Shown here one piece after another: positions 1 through 10,459 of a stretch of 64,000 nt of DNA; positions within the stretch are counted from its first letter, which is position 1, and each line of letters begins with the position of its first letter. The notes under the pieces were generated by a model. It had not been told where the DNA came from. It saw only the letters and a list, made by a program, of their open reading frames with translations, and ran no database searches. Source of the DNA: an uncultured Luminiphilus sp. (lineage in GTDB: Bacteria; Pseudomonadota; Gammaproteobacteria; Pseudomonadales; Halieaceae); assembly GCA_905182485.1 (NCBI GenBank), contig CAJJBO010000017.1, forward strand, positions 39,330-103,329, in the 5' to 3' direction. The position numbers and the translations under genes are program-made.

Positions 1-831
1 AGCCTCATTTTTAATCTGCTGGGTTTAGAGGGTATTTTGGCTAACAACGGAGTTGACTTAAATCTAAGCAGTCTCCTAATTTTCTGTGCACTATTTGGTT
101 TTAGTGGCTCTTTTATTTCGCTGCTACTGTCCAAATGGATGGCCAAAAGAAGCACCAGCGTGCGGATCATCACATCGGCTGAGTCTCGCGATGAGCAGTG
201 GTTGCTCGAGACGGTGCAGTCACTTGCCAAAGAGGCCGGTATCGGTATGCCCGAGGTCGGTATCTTTCCGTCTGATGCGTCCAACGCCTTTGCCACTGGA
301 TGGAATCGCAATAACGCGCTCGTTGCCGTGAGCACAGGCTTGCTTCGACGCTTCGAACAATCCGAGGCACGGGCGGTGCTAGCACATGAAATTGGACACG
401 TTGCTAACGGCGACATGATCACACTCACGTTGCTGCAAGGTATTGTGAATACCTTTGTCATGTTTTTTGCCCGCATCATAGGCCACACTGTCGATCGCGT
501 CATTTTCAAAACGCAACGGGGTTACGGTTTCGGCTATTTCATTGTCACGATTCTGGCAGAAATTATTTTGGGCATTCTCGCCAGCACCATCGTGATGTGG
601 TTCTCGCGCTTTAGAGAATATCGAGCTGATGAAGCAGGTGCTCAGTTGGCGGGCAGTACTAATATGATCGCCGCATTACAACGTCTCAAGGCAGAGCAGG
701 GTCTTGCCCAGGATCTGCCGGGCGAGATGACCGCATTCGGTATTCGCTCAGCGAAAGGCTCAGGTCTAACGGCACTACTCAGATCGCACCCGCCCTTAGA
801 CGACCGAATTCTGGCGTTGCAGCGTCAATGA
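1..831 (+). CDS. htpX: Protease HtpX (M48 family membrane metalloprotease), 5' truncated by window edge
   Basis: HEIGH zinc motif (LAHEIGHVANGD), transmembrane segments, EYRADEAGA motif; frame is open back to base 1. Confidence 0.93.
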   Translation, partial: SLIFNLLGLEGILANNGVDLNLSSLLIFCALFGFSGSFISLLLSKWMAKRSTSVRIITSAESRDEQWLLETVQSLAKEAGIGMPEVGIFPSDASNAFATGWNRNNALVAVSTGLLRRFEQSEARAVLAHEIGHVANGDMITLTLLQGIVNTFVMFFARIIGHTVDRVIFKTQRGYGFGYFIVTILAEIILGILASTIVMWFSRFREYRADEAGAQLAGSTNMIAALQRLKAEQGLAQDLPGEMTAFGIRSAKGSGLTALLRSHPPLDDRILALQRQ

Positions 832-1901
832 ATGCCCTCACCTGGGTCATCACCACACTCCTATGCGGCGTCATCGGCGCGTTCTCGGCATCCTCGCATG
901 CGGACGAGACCATCAACTATCTCAGCTTCGCCACGGAGGACGAGGCCAATACCACTGAAGTCTTTCAGCGGGCGAGTCCCGCTGTGGTTTTTGTGACGTC
1001 GAGTGAGCTTCGGCGTCAACGCTTCTCCCGCAATATTATGGAAATTCCCCGTGGGGCCGGATCGGGTTTTATTTGGGATGCGGCTGCCGGTCTCATCGTC
1101 ACCAACTATCACGTCGTCGCGGGTGCAGATCGACTGGCCATTACGCTACGCAATGAGCAACAGTATGCGGCAGAAGTAGTGGGTCTTGCGCCGGAGCGAG
1201 ATCTCGCTGTGTTACGTATAATAACGCCACCCGATGGACTCACTTCGTTGCCATTGGGGAACTCATCCGAGCTCTCCGTAGGCCGCAAGGTAATGGCGAT
1301 TGGCAATCCCTTTGGGCTGGACACCACACTGACGGTTGGCGTCGTCAGCGCTCTCGATCGGGAAATTAAGTCTCCAAGCAACCGCGTTATCCGGGGGGTG
1401 ATTCAAACAGATGCCGCTATCAACCCAGGCAATTCAGGGGGCCCACTACTGAATTCGCTTGGACAGCTGATCGGCGTCAACACTGCCATCTATTCTCCCA
1501 GTGGCGGGAGTGCCGGCATCGGCTTTGCGATTCCGGTCAATACCGTAATCGAAGTGGTGCCGCAACTGATTGCCTACGGAAAAATCATGCGACCCGTATT
1601 AGGCGTCGAGTTAGCGTCTGACCGCTGGCTTAGACAATTTCGCGTTGAAGGCGTACCCATTGTGAGAACCTATCGTGGGTTCCCCGCCGAAAGCGTCGGC
1701 ATGATTGGTGCACGCAGAGGCGATCGGGGTGAAATCATTCTCGGAGACGTTATCACCCACATCGAAGGAAAACCGGTTACCAGTAACGATGAGTTTCTGA
1801 CGGCAATGGAACAGCATCGCGTCGGGGACACGATTGCGGTCACTACCCTACGCTTTGGCGAGCAAAAGCGCTTTACCATCGAGCTATCAAACGCGCAATA
1901 A
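828..1901 (+). CDS. Trypsin-like serine protease with PDZ domain (DegS/DegQ/HtrA-like)
   Basis: Catalytic motif TNYHVV ... DLAVLRI ... GNSGGPLLN followed by a C-terminal PDZ-like region; overlaps htpX stop. Confidence 0.88.
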   Translation: MNALTWVITTLLCGVIGAFSASSHADETINYLSFATEDEANTTEVFQRASPAVVFVTSSELRRQRFSRNIMEIPRGAGSGFIWDAAAGLIVTNYHVVAGADRLAITLRNEQQYAAEVVGLAPERDLAVLRIITPPDGLTSLPLGNSSELSVGRKVMAIGNPFGLDTTLTVGVVSALDREIKSPSNRVIRGVIQTDAAINPGNSGGPLLNSLGQLIGVNTAIYSPSGGSAGIGFAIPVNTVIEVVPQLIAYGKIMRPVLGVELASDRWLRQFRVEGVPIVRTYRGFPAESVGMIGARRGDRGEIILGDVITHIEGKPVTSNDEFLTAMEQHRVGDTIAVTTLRFGEQKRFTIELSNAQ

Positions 1902-1908
1902 CCCGCCG

Positions 1909-3313
1909 CTAGGGCTTGTAGCGCACAGGCCAGCTAGTGGCATCGATCGACTCTTGCGGCAGTGAATCACAATGAAACTGAGGCGACTTACCCGCTGCTA
2001 ATTGCTGCTCATAATCTTTGAGTAAGTGCATCGCGATTGGGTACAGGGCCCACAATGCCAGTAAATTCGTCAGCGCCAACAGCGCCATGGTCAGATCAGC
2101 AAACCCGAAGACAGTGCCGAGATCCTGCACCGACGCCCAAGCGATCATCACTAAAATACACAGTCGAAAAACCGTTACTGCATGGCGCCCCAAACGATCG
2201 AAATAAGCAATGCTGTTTTCACCCAGGAAACTATTGTAGGCAATCGTCGTCGTCGCAAATAACACAAGCGCAATACTCACCAAGGCTTCGCCTACAGGCC
2301 CCACGTGCTCGGCGACCGCCATCTGGGTCATGGCCACACCGGCCACCGATTGACCCTCTGACGCGAACGCCGATGACATCATGATGATGAGCGCTGTGGC
2401 GGTGCAGAGCACAATCGTATCGATAAACACACTCAACGACTGAACCAATCCTTGGGATATCGGGTGAGGCACATCGGCTGCCGCCGCCACATTGGGCACC
2501 GTGCCGAGCCCCGCTTCATTTGAAAATAGTCCTCTTCGTGCGCCCTGCGCTAATAGCTGCCGCCATCCCCCCTCCAAAGGCCTGTTCCAGACCAAAGGCA
2601 GACGAAAAAATGAGCCGTAGCGCCTCGGGAATCTCTGAAACGTTCATGACCAACACCACGATAGCGAGGGACAAATACCCCACCACCATAAAGGGCACCA
2701 CGACCTCAGAAACTCGGGCTAATCGACGAATCCCGCCAAAAAGAATCACCGCCATCACCAGCGTCATCACAGAACCGCTCACATGAACTGGCACCCCAAA
2801 CGCAGACTCAATTGAAGTCGTCACGACGTAGCTCTGCACCGCGTTGAAGCCAAAGCCGACCGTAAAGAGCAGCAACAGGCTATAAATCACCGGTAATACC
2901 TTCCAACCCAGACCGTAACGCATCACGTAAGCAGGCCCGCCTCGGAACGTTTTGTCTGCTTCACGGCGCTTATAAAGCTGAGAGAGCGCACACTCAAAAA
3001 GACTCGTGGCCATGCCCAGCAACGCGATCAGCCACATCCAGAACAAGGCACCCGGGCCACCCAAGGTAATCGCCACGGCAACACCCGCAATATTGCCGCC
3101 ACCCACTCTCCCCGCCACACTGACAGCAAGCGCTTGCAAGCTCGAAATACCGCGCTCGCTACCTTGCCACTCGATGGAAGAAAATACCGCTAGAGTGCGT
3201 TTAAACAGCCTCAGCTGAACGCCCCGCGAACCGAGCGTAAAGCGCACGCCGATCGCGAGTAACACGCCAATCAAAATATAAGACCAAAGCCAGTCCGTCA
3301 CCGTCATCAACAT
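1909..3313 (-). CDS. Sodium:alanine/glycine symporter (AGCS family), split by one frameshift
   Basis: N-terminal ORF 2516..3388 and C-terminal ORF 1909..2595 form one AGCS protein; removing one C from CCC at 2543-2545 gives ..AISAGARRGLFSNEAGLGT.. Confidence 0.85.
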
Positions 3314-3318
3314 GGCAA

Positions 3319-4662
3319 TCAGACCAAGCCAGAAATCAGAATAATGGCAACCGCAGGCACCGCAATGAAGCGCGTTAACCACCGCCAAACACCATACCAG
3401 TTGGCGTCGTCAACCAACTCATTCTCGCTGTGCTTGCGATGCATGAACCACCCAGTAAACAAGGCCACTAATAGGCCCGCCAGTGGCAGCAACAATTTAT
3501 CGTAAAGCGCTTCCGTGAGCTCATTGAAATTCATGCCCATCAGCTGAACACTCTCCCACACGTTGTAGCTCAGCACTGAAATGACACTGAGGGTGGTCAC
3601 GGACCCCACTACCAGCAGCGCGCTCTGCTGACGCGAGATGGCCAATCGTTCTTTGGTCCAACTGGTCACGCTTTCCAACAGCCCGACCATCGAGGTCACA
3701 CCCGCTACTGCTAACATAATGAAAAAGAGCGCTGCGAAAATGGCTCCCCCTGGCATTTGCGCAAAAGCAACCGGTAGTGTCTGAAAGATCAAACCAGGGC
3801 CACTCGCCATATCAAGACCGAAATGAAATACCGCTGGAAAGACCACAAAGCCCGCTAACAACGCAATGAGTGTATCTGCCATGACGATGGTCGCCGCACC
3901 CCGCGCAATGGAAAAGTCTCGAGGCAAATAAGCACCGTAAGTCATCATCCCCCCCATCCCGACACCGATGGAAAAAAAAGCCTGCCCGATTGCAGCGAGA
4001 AAAGTCGCGCCAGTCACTTTGCTAAAGTCTGGCGTGAACAGCCATTGCAAGGTTTCGACAAAACCTCCGGCAAAATAGTTGTAAATACTCAGGCCAATTA
4101 ACAGCGTAAACATCAGCGGCATCATGACCGTCACGGCTCGCTCAATGCCTGAAGTGATGCCCGCGTAAATAATGGAACCCACGATGACATTGCCCACCAG
4201 GGTCCACAACATCATCGATTTATTATCCGTTAGCAGACCTGTAAAAGTCGCCTCGGCAATACCGGCATCAAAACCCGCAAAACCCGCCGACAGCGCACGC
4301 GCAAGGTACCAGAGCACCCACCCCACAACCACGGCGTAGGTGATAGCGATCGTGTAAGCCGTCGCCACGCCCATGCCACCCACTATGCTCCAGCCTTTGC
4401 CGCGACCAGACTCCGCCGCCACGACCGCCATGGACCGAGGAGGGCTGCTGCCGCCACGTCGACCGACCAGTAATTCTGCCATCAAGCACGGAATCCCAAT
4501 CGCCACCGCGCACAAAAGGTAAATCACGACGAAAGCGCTCCCGCCGTTTTCACCGGTCACGTAAGGAAATCGCCAGATATTGCCGAGACCGACGGCAAAA
4601 CCCACTGACGCCATCACAAACGCAAAGCGGCTAGACCACATCGTATTGCCTGCTGCTACCAT
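3319..4662 (-). CDS. Sodium-dependent neurotransmitter-type transporter (SNF/NSS family)
   Basis: WSSRFAFVMASVGFAVGLGNIWRFPYVTGENGGSAFV N-terminal signature; about 11-12 TM segments. Confidence 0.93.
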   Translation of the reverse strand: MVAAGNTMWSSRFAFVMASVGFAVGLGNIWRFPYVTGENGGSAFVVIYLLCAVAIGIPCLMAELLVGRRGGSSPPRSMAVVAAESGRGKGWSIVGGMGVATAYTIAITYAVVVGWVLWYLARALSAGFAGFDAGIAEATFTGLLTDNKSMMLWTLVGNVIVGSIIYAGITSGIERAVTVMMPLMFTLLIGLSIYNYFAGGFVETLQWLFTPDFSKVTGATFLAAIGQAFFSIGVGMGGMMTYGAYLPRDFSIARGAATIVMADTLIALLAGFVVFPAVFHFGLDMASGPGLIFQTLPVAFAQMPGGAIFAALFFIMLAVAGVTSMVGLLESVTSWTKERLAISRQQSALLVVGSVTTLSVISVLSYNVWESVQLMGMNFNELTEALYDKLLLPLAGLLVALFTGWFMHRKHSENELVDDANWYGVWRWLTRFIAVPAVAIILISGLV

Positions 4663-4822
4663 CTAATGGACTCCTGAATACGCTGATTCACTCAACGGTG
4701 CGTTACGGCATACCAATAAACTCTTCGCCATGACGGCTCCCCTCAGCGACGTCGCCGACAAAGACACCCTGCACGATCGAGAGGAGACTACGTCATCCCA
4801 CTATCAACGCATAGCGTTAACC

Positions 4823-5575
4823 TCAGTACTGCCCCGTCAATGACACACTGAATCCGTCTTGAGTGGGGGTCGCTATCATCGACATCGCCTTACGAAAGGC
4901 GTCATCGCGCGCCACCGGCCCCGTCGCCTCGACTGCGATCTGATAATCCATCGCTGTGGCAGATACATTTCCCGACAGCTCCAACGATCCGGCAATCGTT
5001 TTAAGCGCCCCTACCGTCCCCACACCCACGGTATCAGCGCTAGAAAAGTCGATTTGATAATCGCCAAGTGGGATATTACCCGAGCGTGCCGTCCATGCGC
5101 CTCGTAGCAAGCGCACAACACCTTCAGAGTCCACAATATGACCCTCATCGATCGCAATCTGCGCAAACTCTCCGGACAAGACACCCCCTAAGTAAAGCGG
5201 AAAAAACGCCTTGAATAATTGCGTATCGACGTTAAATGCAGCGTCTTGGAGCACTATCGATCCGCCTAGCCGATAACCCAATTGTGCGCGCAGCGCCTGC
5301 TGCCCCCAAACGCTCGACAGCGATAGCGGTGCCCCCCCCAGTATTCGCCATGGTTGGAGTCGCCATTGCACTCGACCAAGCATCAGTGGCTGCTCGTCGA
5401 TCTCGATCCAAGCCCTTGCCGCACGACCAGACCAAATCGTTCCCGATACGCCGGTCAACGTCACGTTGTCAGGCAAGACACGCGATATCGCGCGCGCTGG
5501 AATCTGTGATAACAGTAATGCCACAAGAACAAAAACGGCCAAGATACGCCAGTATCGTGTTATCCAATCCATCAA
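4823..5575 (-). CDS. gspN: Type II secretion system protein N
   Basis: Single N-terminal TM plus GspN-like periplasmic domain; terminal gene of gspC-N operon. Confidence 0.8.
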   Translation of the reverse strand: MMDWITRYWRILAVFVLVALLLSQIPARAISRVLPDNVTLTGVSGTIWSGRAARAWIEIDEQPLMLGRVQWRLQPWRILGGAPLSLSSVWGQQALRAQLGYRLGGSIVLQDAAFNVDTQLFKAFFPLYLGGVLSGEFAQIAIDEGHIVDSEGVVRLLRGAWTARSGNIPLGDYQIDFSSADTVGVGTVGALKTIAGSLELSGNVSATAMDYQIAVEATGPVARDDAFRKAMSMIATPTQDGFSVSLTGQY

Positions 5576-6043
5576 TCAGGTGCCCGACACTCTCAGCGTC
5601 GCGTTGACTCCACCATTATTGCCCGCGCTGCTAATAGAACCATCAACCACGACCAACCCAGATGAGCCCTCGATTTGCTCAAGCAATTGCAGCAACCCGT
5701 CGAAGGCTATCCCCTCAAACCGTATCTGCACCTCTCCTCGACTATTAGGCTGAAGACGCTTTACGGGCAGCCCCAAGGTCTCACTCAACTGACTGAGTGT
5801 CCGGGTTAAGTTGACCTGTACGCCACCCCCATCGGCTCGCAGCGCCGCCAATTGCTCAACCTTCAGATCGATCCGGGATAACGTCGAGGCTAACGCTTCA
5901 TTGCCTGCCGTTAAGCGCTGCCGCCGTCCATCAAGCTCGACGAAGATCACTTGTATAAACACCCACACGCCCAATACGGCGGCCAATATCATTAGGGCCA
6001 TCTGATCTCTCGCAACGAGTGATTGAAACCATTGCCGTATCAC
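5576..6043 (-). CDS. gspM: Type II secretion system protein M
   Basis: Short bitopic protein with GspM-like C-terminal domain; position between gspL and gspN. Confidence 0.82.
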   Translation of the reverse strand: MIRQWFQSLVARDQMALMILAAVLGVWVFIQVIFVELDGRRQRLTAGNEALASTLSRIDLKVEQLAALRADGGGVQVNLTRTLSQLSETLGLPVKRLQPNSRGEVQIRFEGIAFDGLLQLLEQIEGSSGLVVVDGSISSAGNNGGVNATLRVSGT

Positions 6044-7262
6044 GGTGTCTTCACCCGCAGACGCGCCACCACGCCGTCGCTGCGAGCGTTAGAATTTTCT
6101 AACTGGGCACTGAACGACTGTGCTTTCAGCTGCTCACGCACCTGCTCAACCGACTCGAAATTTGGCGCCGACAAACTCAATCTCAGATCACCTTTGCCGC
6201 TGTAATTAAGTGCCGTCAATTGAATACCGTCGACCTGTTGAATAGCGGTGAGCAACCCGACGATGATAGGCGTGAAAGCGCTTCTTTGCGTGTTAGCGCC
6301 AAATTCTCCCAACTGTCTGTTGAGCTGCTTTTCAACATCAACGACTGCACCCCGTGGATTAACCCGACGATAACTCGCTTGAATCGCCTGACGAAGTTCG
6401 AGGTCTTCTGCTTTGAGCATCTGATAATCTGCGACTGACAACCCTGTTTTTAAAATACAGGCCACCATGAGCGCGAGTGCAACACGCTGCCAGACTGCCC
6501 ACCATCGAGCCAATGGTAGACGGGGCGCAAACTCACCCTGGCGCAAATCAGGCCCCGGTGGATGAGAATCGGCAAGCAGTAAAGCCTCTGAAAAACCGCC
6601 CTTCCTCCACTGAATGCGTCTTGCAATGGGGCTGGAATGGTCGCTTGAGCCAGTGCTTGATCGGCTGTGTAAACAATCAACGTTTGCTCCTGAAGCCCGA
6701 TACTCGCCATCAAATCAGGGAGCAAGGCGTGTTCAATACGTCCTCCCTCTGCCTGGCCCCACCGCACCACAGCATGCTGCTCTTCAAAAACCACGGTGCA
6801 TTGTCCGGGCGACCACGGCAAACACAGTGCCTCAGAAACCCATGGCACATTCTGAAGAGAATCGGGGAGCTCTTCAGACCAACCAGCAATCGTTGCACGA
6901 CCCACGACAGCAATACTATGCACATCATCATCGACTTTGAGCGCAGCGAAGTGCAACTGTGCGACGTCCTCCAGCAGTGATTCCTCTAACATAAATGGCA
7001 AAGCACGCTGAAGATGCTTAACCTCTTCAGGCGCGACCGATAACGTCAAAGAGCGCACTGCGTCAGCAGGAAACGCAACACAAAGGTTGTCGGGTAATGT
7101 GGCAACAGCAGGGTCAAACCGCTGAGGCGCATGACCAGAGCGAATCAGCAGCCCTTCTCCCTGTTGCCACCGCATAACGTTCAGATTGTTATTGAGTTGA
7201 CTCATCATGAGCGCATGTAACGCGGCCGGCACCGATTGGTTCAAAAGGACAGTCCGCATCAT
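6040..7262 (-). CDS. gspL: Type II secretion system protein L, split by one frameshift
   Basis: ORFs 6450..7262 (cytoplasmic ATPase-like domain) and 6040..6546 (LRQGEFAPR..TM..periplasmic); adding one A to the A5 run at 6591-6595 joins them. Confidence 0.83.
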
Positions 7263-8400
7263 AGCTCGCCCTCAGATCTAAAAACAGCGACCGTCGTGTC
7301 AGTCTCTCGGTGCAGCACTGTGAAAAGATGTCGCTGTCGATCAAGTAGCTCTACCGACGCATCCAAAAGAAACCAGTCACTGCGGATATCGAGTAACGGC
7401 TCGAGTTCAGCGGACGACCTGCCTGCCAGAATAGGATCGGCGAGTAGGTCTGCGACCTGAGCGATACCGCCCTCTCGTCGACTTTCCACCAAGCGCTCTG
7501 CATCGATGACCGCCAGCGGCGCCCACTGATCGTCAGCATTGAGGGTTCTCAGTACTGGCAATGGCGCGGTGAGAATATTCAGACGCGTATTACGCTCTGG
7601 CCAGACTGTCACCAGTGGTGCTAACGCCTGATAAATCTCAGGTGTCATCCCTCGCACTGACCGTAATTCGCTGACGCTGGCCAGGCTCGATTAGCAGGTA
7701 AGTAAGGAAAGTCAGCATATCGGTACTCATTGACCTCGGCGCCATTTGGGCGTCGATTCGCATCGCGATCAATGAAATCGCTGATCGCCTCGGTCAATGC
7801 CATCGCCTCATCTAGGGGCAATGACGCCTCATCGAGTGCCTGCAACAGGCGGATCAATAGTTTTTGAGTTGGCGTCCAGCGACCCGCTTCATCACCCGAG
7901 GTCTGACCTACCAAATCGTTTTGTTGCCTCGACTGACTAGCAGGCTCGCTCTCGCCTCCGGCACTCGCACTCTTTGATTCGCCATCGCTAACCCCTTCAC
8001 CCCCAGAGGGTGGGTTTTGCGTGGCAGGATCACTCACAAGCATGTTGAGGTTGATGCGCCCCTGTAGATCGGTTAATTGGCCCGTCATCCACCCCCCCGC
8101 ATCTAAGGGATAAGGGGTTGCGGGCTGCGCCCATAGCTCGCCTAAATGATCAGCGGCTGTTGCGCTGCGCGCGTCGAGCAAATGGTCGGCCTGCAATGCC
8201 AGCTTCGCCAATTCTTCGGCACCGATTAGATAAGCCCAAGCCTGCTCAGAGAAAAGCTGATTCGTGCCACGCTGAAGTGCCAAGGAGAACTCTCGTTGCA
8301 ACGCGACCAGCAGCGTTGCCGACAACGCAAAAACCAGCATGGCAATAATCAACGCCGCGCCCCGCTGAGATCGGCTAGCGTTAAGAGGACGGCAGCACAT
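7259..8400 (-). CDS. gspK: Type II secretion minor pseudopilin K, split by one frameshift
   Basis: N-terminal QRGAALIIAMLVFALSATLLVAL pseudopilin segment (7645..8400) plus C-terminal ORF 7259..7657; junction near 7665-7685. Confidence 0.83.
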
Positions 8401-9034
8401 AAAGCCTCCTTATCTCGCCCGCCCTTGCCAGCTCCAGCACAATCTCGATAGCAGCCGGGGTCGACAATTCAAGGCCCGGTTGCGATACGTCCAAGACCCA
8501 ATTGTCGCGCCAGTTGCGATCATCGATCACGTCATCGCGATCGCTCTTCAACTCAGCAATCGTCGGCAAGAACCGCACCTCAAACCTCACCACGTCATCC
8601 AGCATCGCAGTCTCGATTGCCTCTGTGCCTGGCGTTCTGTCTAACACAGGAAAATGCGCTCGCCAGAGAGCGTCGTCCTCTATCCACCAGCGCACGCGCT
8701 GCAACGTGCTGCGTGGCGCACCAGTTGAGTTATGCCAGCCTGCTCGCGTCAAAGTGAGCGGGTAACGTGAGAGCACACCCCCGCTCAACGCCGGTGCCCG
8801 TTGATCAAACTCGTCGACTATCGGTCGATTGACCACTTGACGAATATCACGCGACAGCAAAGTCAGCGATTGATTAATCTGCTGTGCTCGAACCGTCGCA
8901 CTGCGCACGCTCTCGGCACCAGACAGGGCTGACGACAAAGCACTATATGCCACCACCGAAATCAGCGCGGTAATGGCCATAGCAACCAGCACTTCTATCA
9001 GCGTGAAGCCTAAGCTGATTCGCCTAACGCCCAC
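8381..9034 (-). CDS. gspJ: Type II secretion minor pseudopilin J
   Basis: GFTLIEVLVAMAITALISVVAYSAL prepilin motif, size and order. Confidence 0.88.
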   Translation of the reverse strand: MGVRRISLGFTLIEVLVAMAITALISVVAYSALSSALSGAESVRSATVRAQQINQSLTLLSRDIRQVVNRPIVDEFDQRAPALSGGVLSRYPLTLTRAGWHNSTGAPRSTLQRVRWWIEDDALWRAHFPVLDRTPGTEAIETAMLDDVVRFEVRFLPTIAELKSDRDDVIDDRNWRDNWVLDVSQPGLELSTPAAIEIVLELARAGEIRRLYVLPSS

Positions 9035-9458
9035 GATTCGCTCGCGCCACAGTCAGGTAGCCGTCCAACACATGTAAAGGCGTGGTGAAACCATCTTCAC
9101 TGTCCGAAACAGTCACTTCGTAGCGAAAAAAGCCTGGAACCTGAGTGCCTTCACTCTCACTCCACCAGTACCAAGTGCGGCCCGCCATTTCCTCACTGCC
9201 CGTAATCAGGCCAGTTTGCAGCGTCCCTTTCGCGGCCGCGACCAAGCGCAACTCAGCAAGTCGGTTTGCTGCAATCCACTGCGCTTGAATACGATCTTGC
9301 AAGTAACGCGTTCCATCAAGCTGCTGGGATAAAGTGAGCAAGAGTGCAGGGACCGCTATCGCTACTACTGCCAACGCCACCATCACCTCTACCAAGGTAA
9401 AGGCTCGATAGCGAGATGGTCGAGATAAGCGGTTACTCCTCAATGCGTGGCTCCCCAT
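9024..9458 (-). CDS. gspI: Type II secretion minor pseudopilin I
   Basis: AFTLVEVMVALAVVAIAVPALL prepilin motif, size and order. Confidence 0.87.
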   Translation of the reverse strand: MGSHALRSNRLSRPSRYRAFTLVEVMVALAVVAIAVPALLLTLSQQLDGTRYLQDRIQAQWIAANRLAELRLVAAAKGTLQTGLITGSEEMAGRTWYWWSESEGTQVPGFFRYEVTVSDSEDGFTTPLHVLDGYLTVARANRGR

Positions 9459-9992
9459 TGGGCAGCACGTTCATACGCCCCAATAAATCCCACTCGAGTC
9501 GATACAAAAGTTCACCGGTGAGTTCATCGAGCCATTCGATTGATCCCGGTGTCACTTCGCCTCCCGCCCACATGATAATTTGTGGTGCCGTTTTGAGTGT
9601 CGGATCATAGACTGGGATCTCGACGCTGGGCTGACCTTCTAAATTCAGCAGTAGCTCAGTGCCTGCCATAAAAACAAAAGGCACGAACACCTCTGTGCCG
9701 GCACGGGGCGACGCCCAACCCTGATCAAAGCGCCGCAACCAAATACCCTGATATCGTGTGTCTCGAGCGGTGGAATCAAAGGTTATTAACAACCCATGAT
9801 CGGCGGCAGACAGTTCCGCCTCATCACCAGAAAACGACAGTAAATTTGCGAGATAGCGAACCTCGCCCTCCAACTGTAATTCTGCACCGCCACGCCCAAC
9901 ATTAAGACTGACCACCCCGGTGAGTAATACGATGACAAGTATTGCCACCAGCAATTCGATAAAGCTAAACCCACGTAGCGTGAAAGAAGACA
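9433..9992 (-). CDS. gspH: Type II secretion minor pseudopilin H
   Basis: MSSFTLRGFSFIELLVAILVIVLLTGVVSL prepilin motif; start chosen next to the prepilin leader. Confidence 0.83.
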
Positions 9993-10021
9993 TACCCGAG
10001 AGTGATGTGACGGCGACGCCG

Positions 10022-10453
10022 CTACCCCTCACCCTCTTTCCAATTACCGATGTCGGCGTTTTGATTCTCTCCCCCAGGCAAGCCATCAGCACCCAAAGAG
10101 TAGATGTCAGTCTCGCGATATTCGCCAGGAGAGAGGTATAAGTAAGGGCGTCCCCACGGGTCTAGTGGTAATTCTGACAGGTAGCCTCCTCGCTTAAAGT
10201 TGCGCGGTTCCGGTGCGAGCGTACTCGGACTCACCAATGCCTCGAGCCCTTGCTCTGTGCTGGGATAAACATAATTATCCAGGCGATAAATTTTCAGTGC
10301 CGTTTCAATTGACTTGAAGTCAGCCTGGGCTTTTTGAATCCGAGCGTCGTCAGCACTGTTGAGTACCGTCGGTGCGACCACACTAATCAGCAGTCCCATA
10401 ATGACCAGCACTACCAGAATCTCAATCAACGAGAAGCCTCTCAATTTACTCAC
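10022..10453 (-). CDS. gspG: Type II secretion major pseudopilin G
   Basis: MSKLRGFSLIEILVVLVIMGLLISVVAPTVLN; YPSTEQGLEALV; LPLDPWGRPYLY signature. Confidence 0.96.
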   Translation of the reverse strand: MSKLRGFSLIEILVVLVIMGLLISVVAPTVLNSADDARIQKAQADFKSIETALKIYRLDNYVYPSTEQGLEALVSPSTLAPEPRNFKRGGYLSELPLDPWGRPYLYLSPGEYRETDIYSLGADGLPGGENQNADIGNWKEGEG

Positions 10454-10459
10454 TGTTTA

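Noticed and set aside
170-385. Many antisense or overlapping ORFs in the track (for example 170..385, 861..1112, 2018..2206)
   Set aside because: They overlap strongly supported genes and have no recognisable domain; expected by chance in this composition.
10022-10092. gspH/gspG ORF overlap as unusual gene arrangement
   Set aside because: The gspH ORF extends upstream of the real prepilin start; with start at about 9992 there is no overlap.
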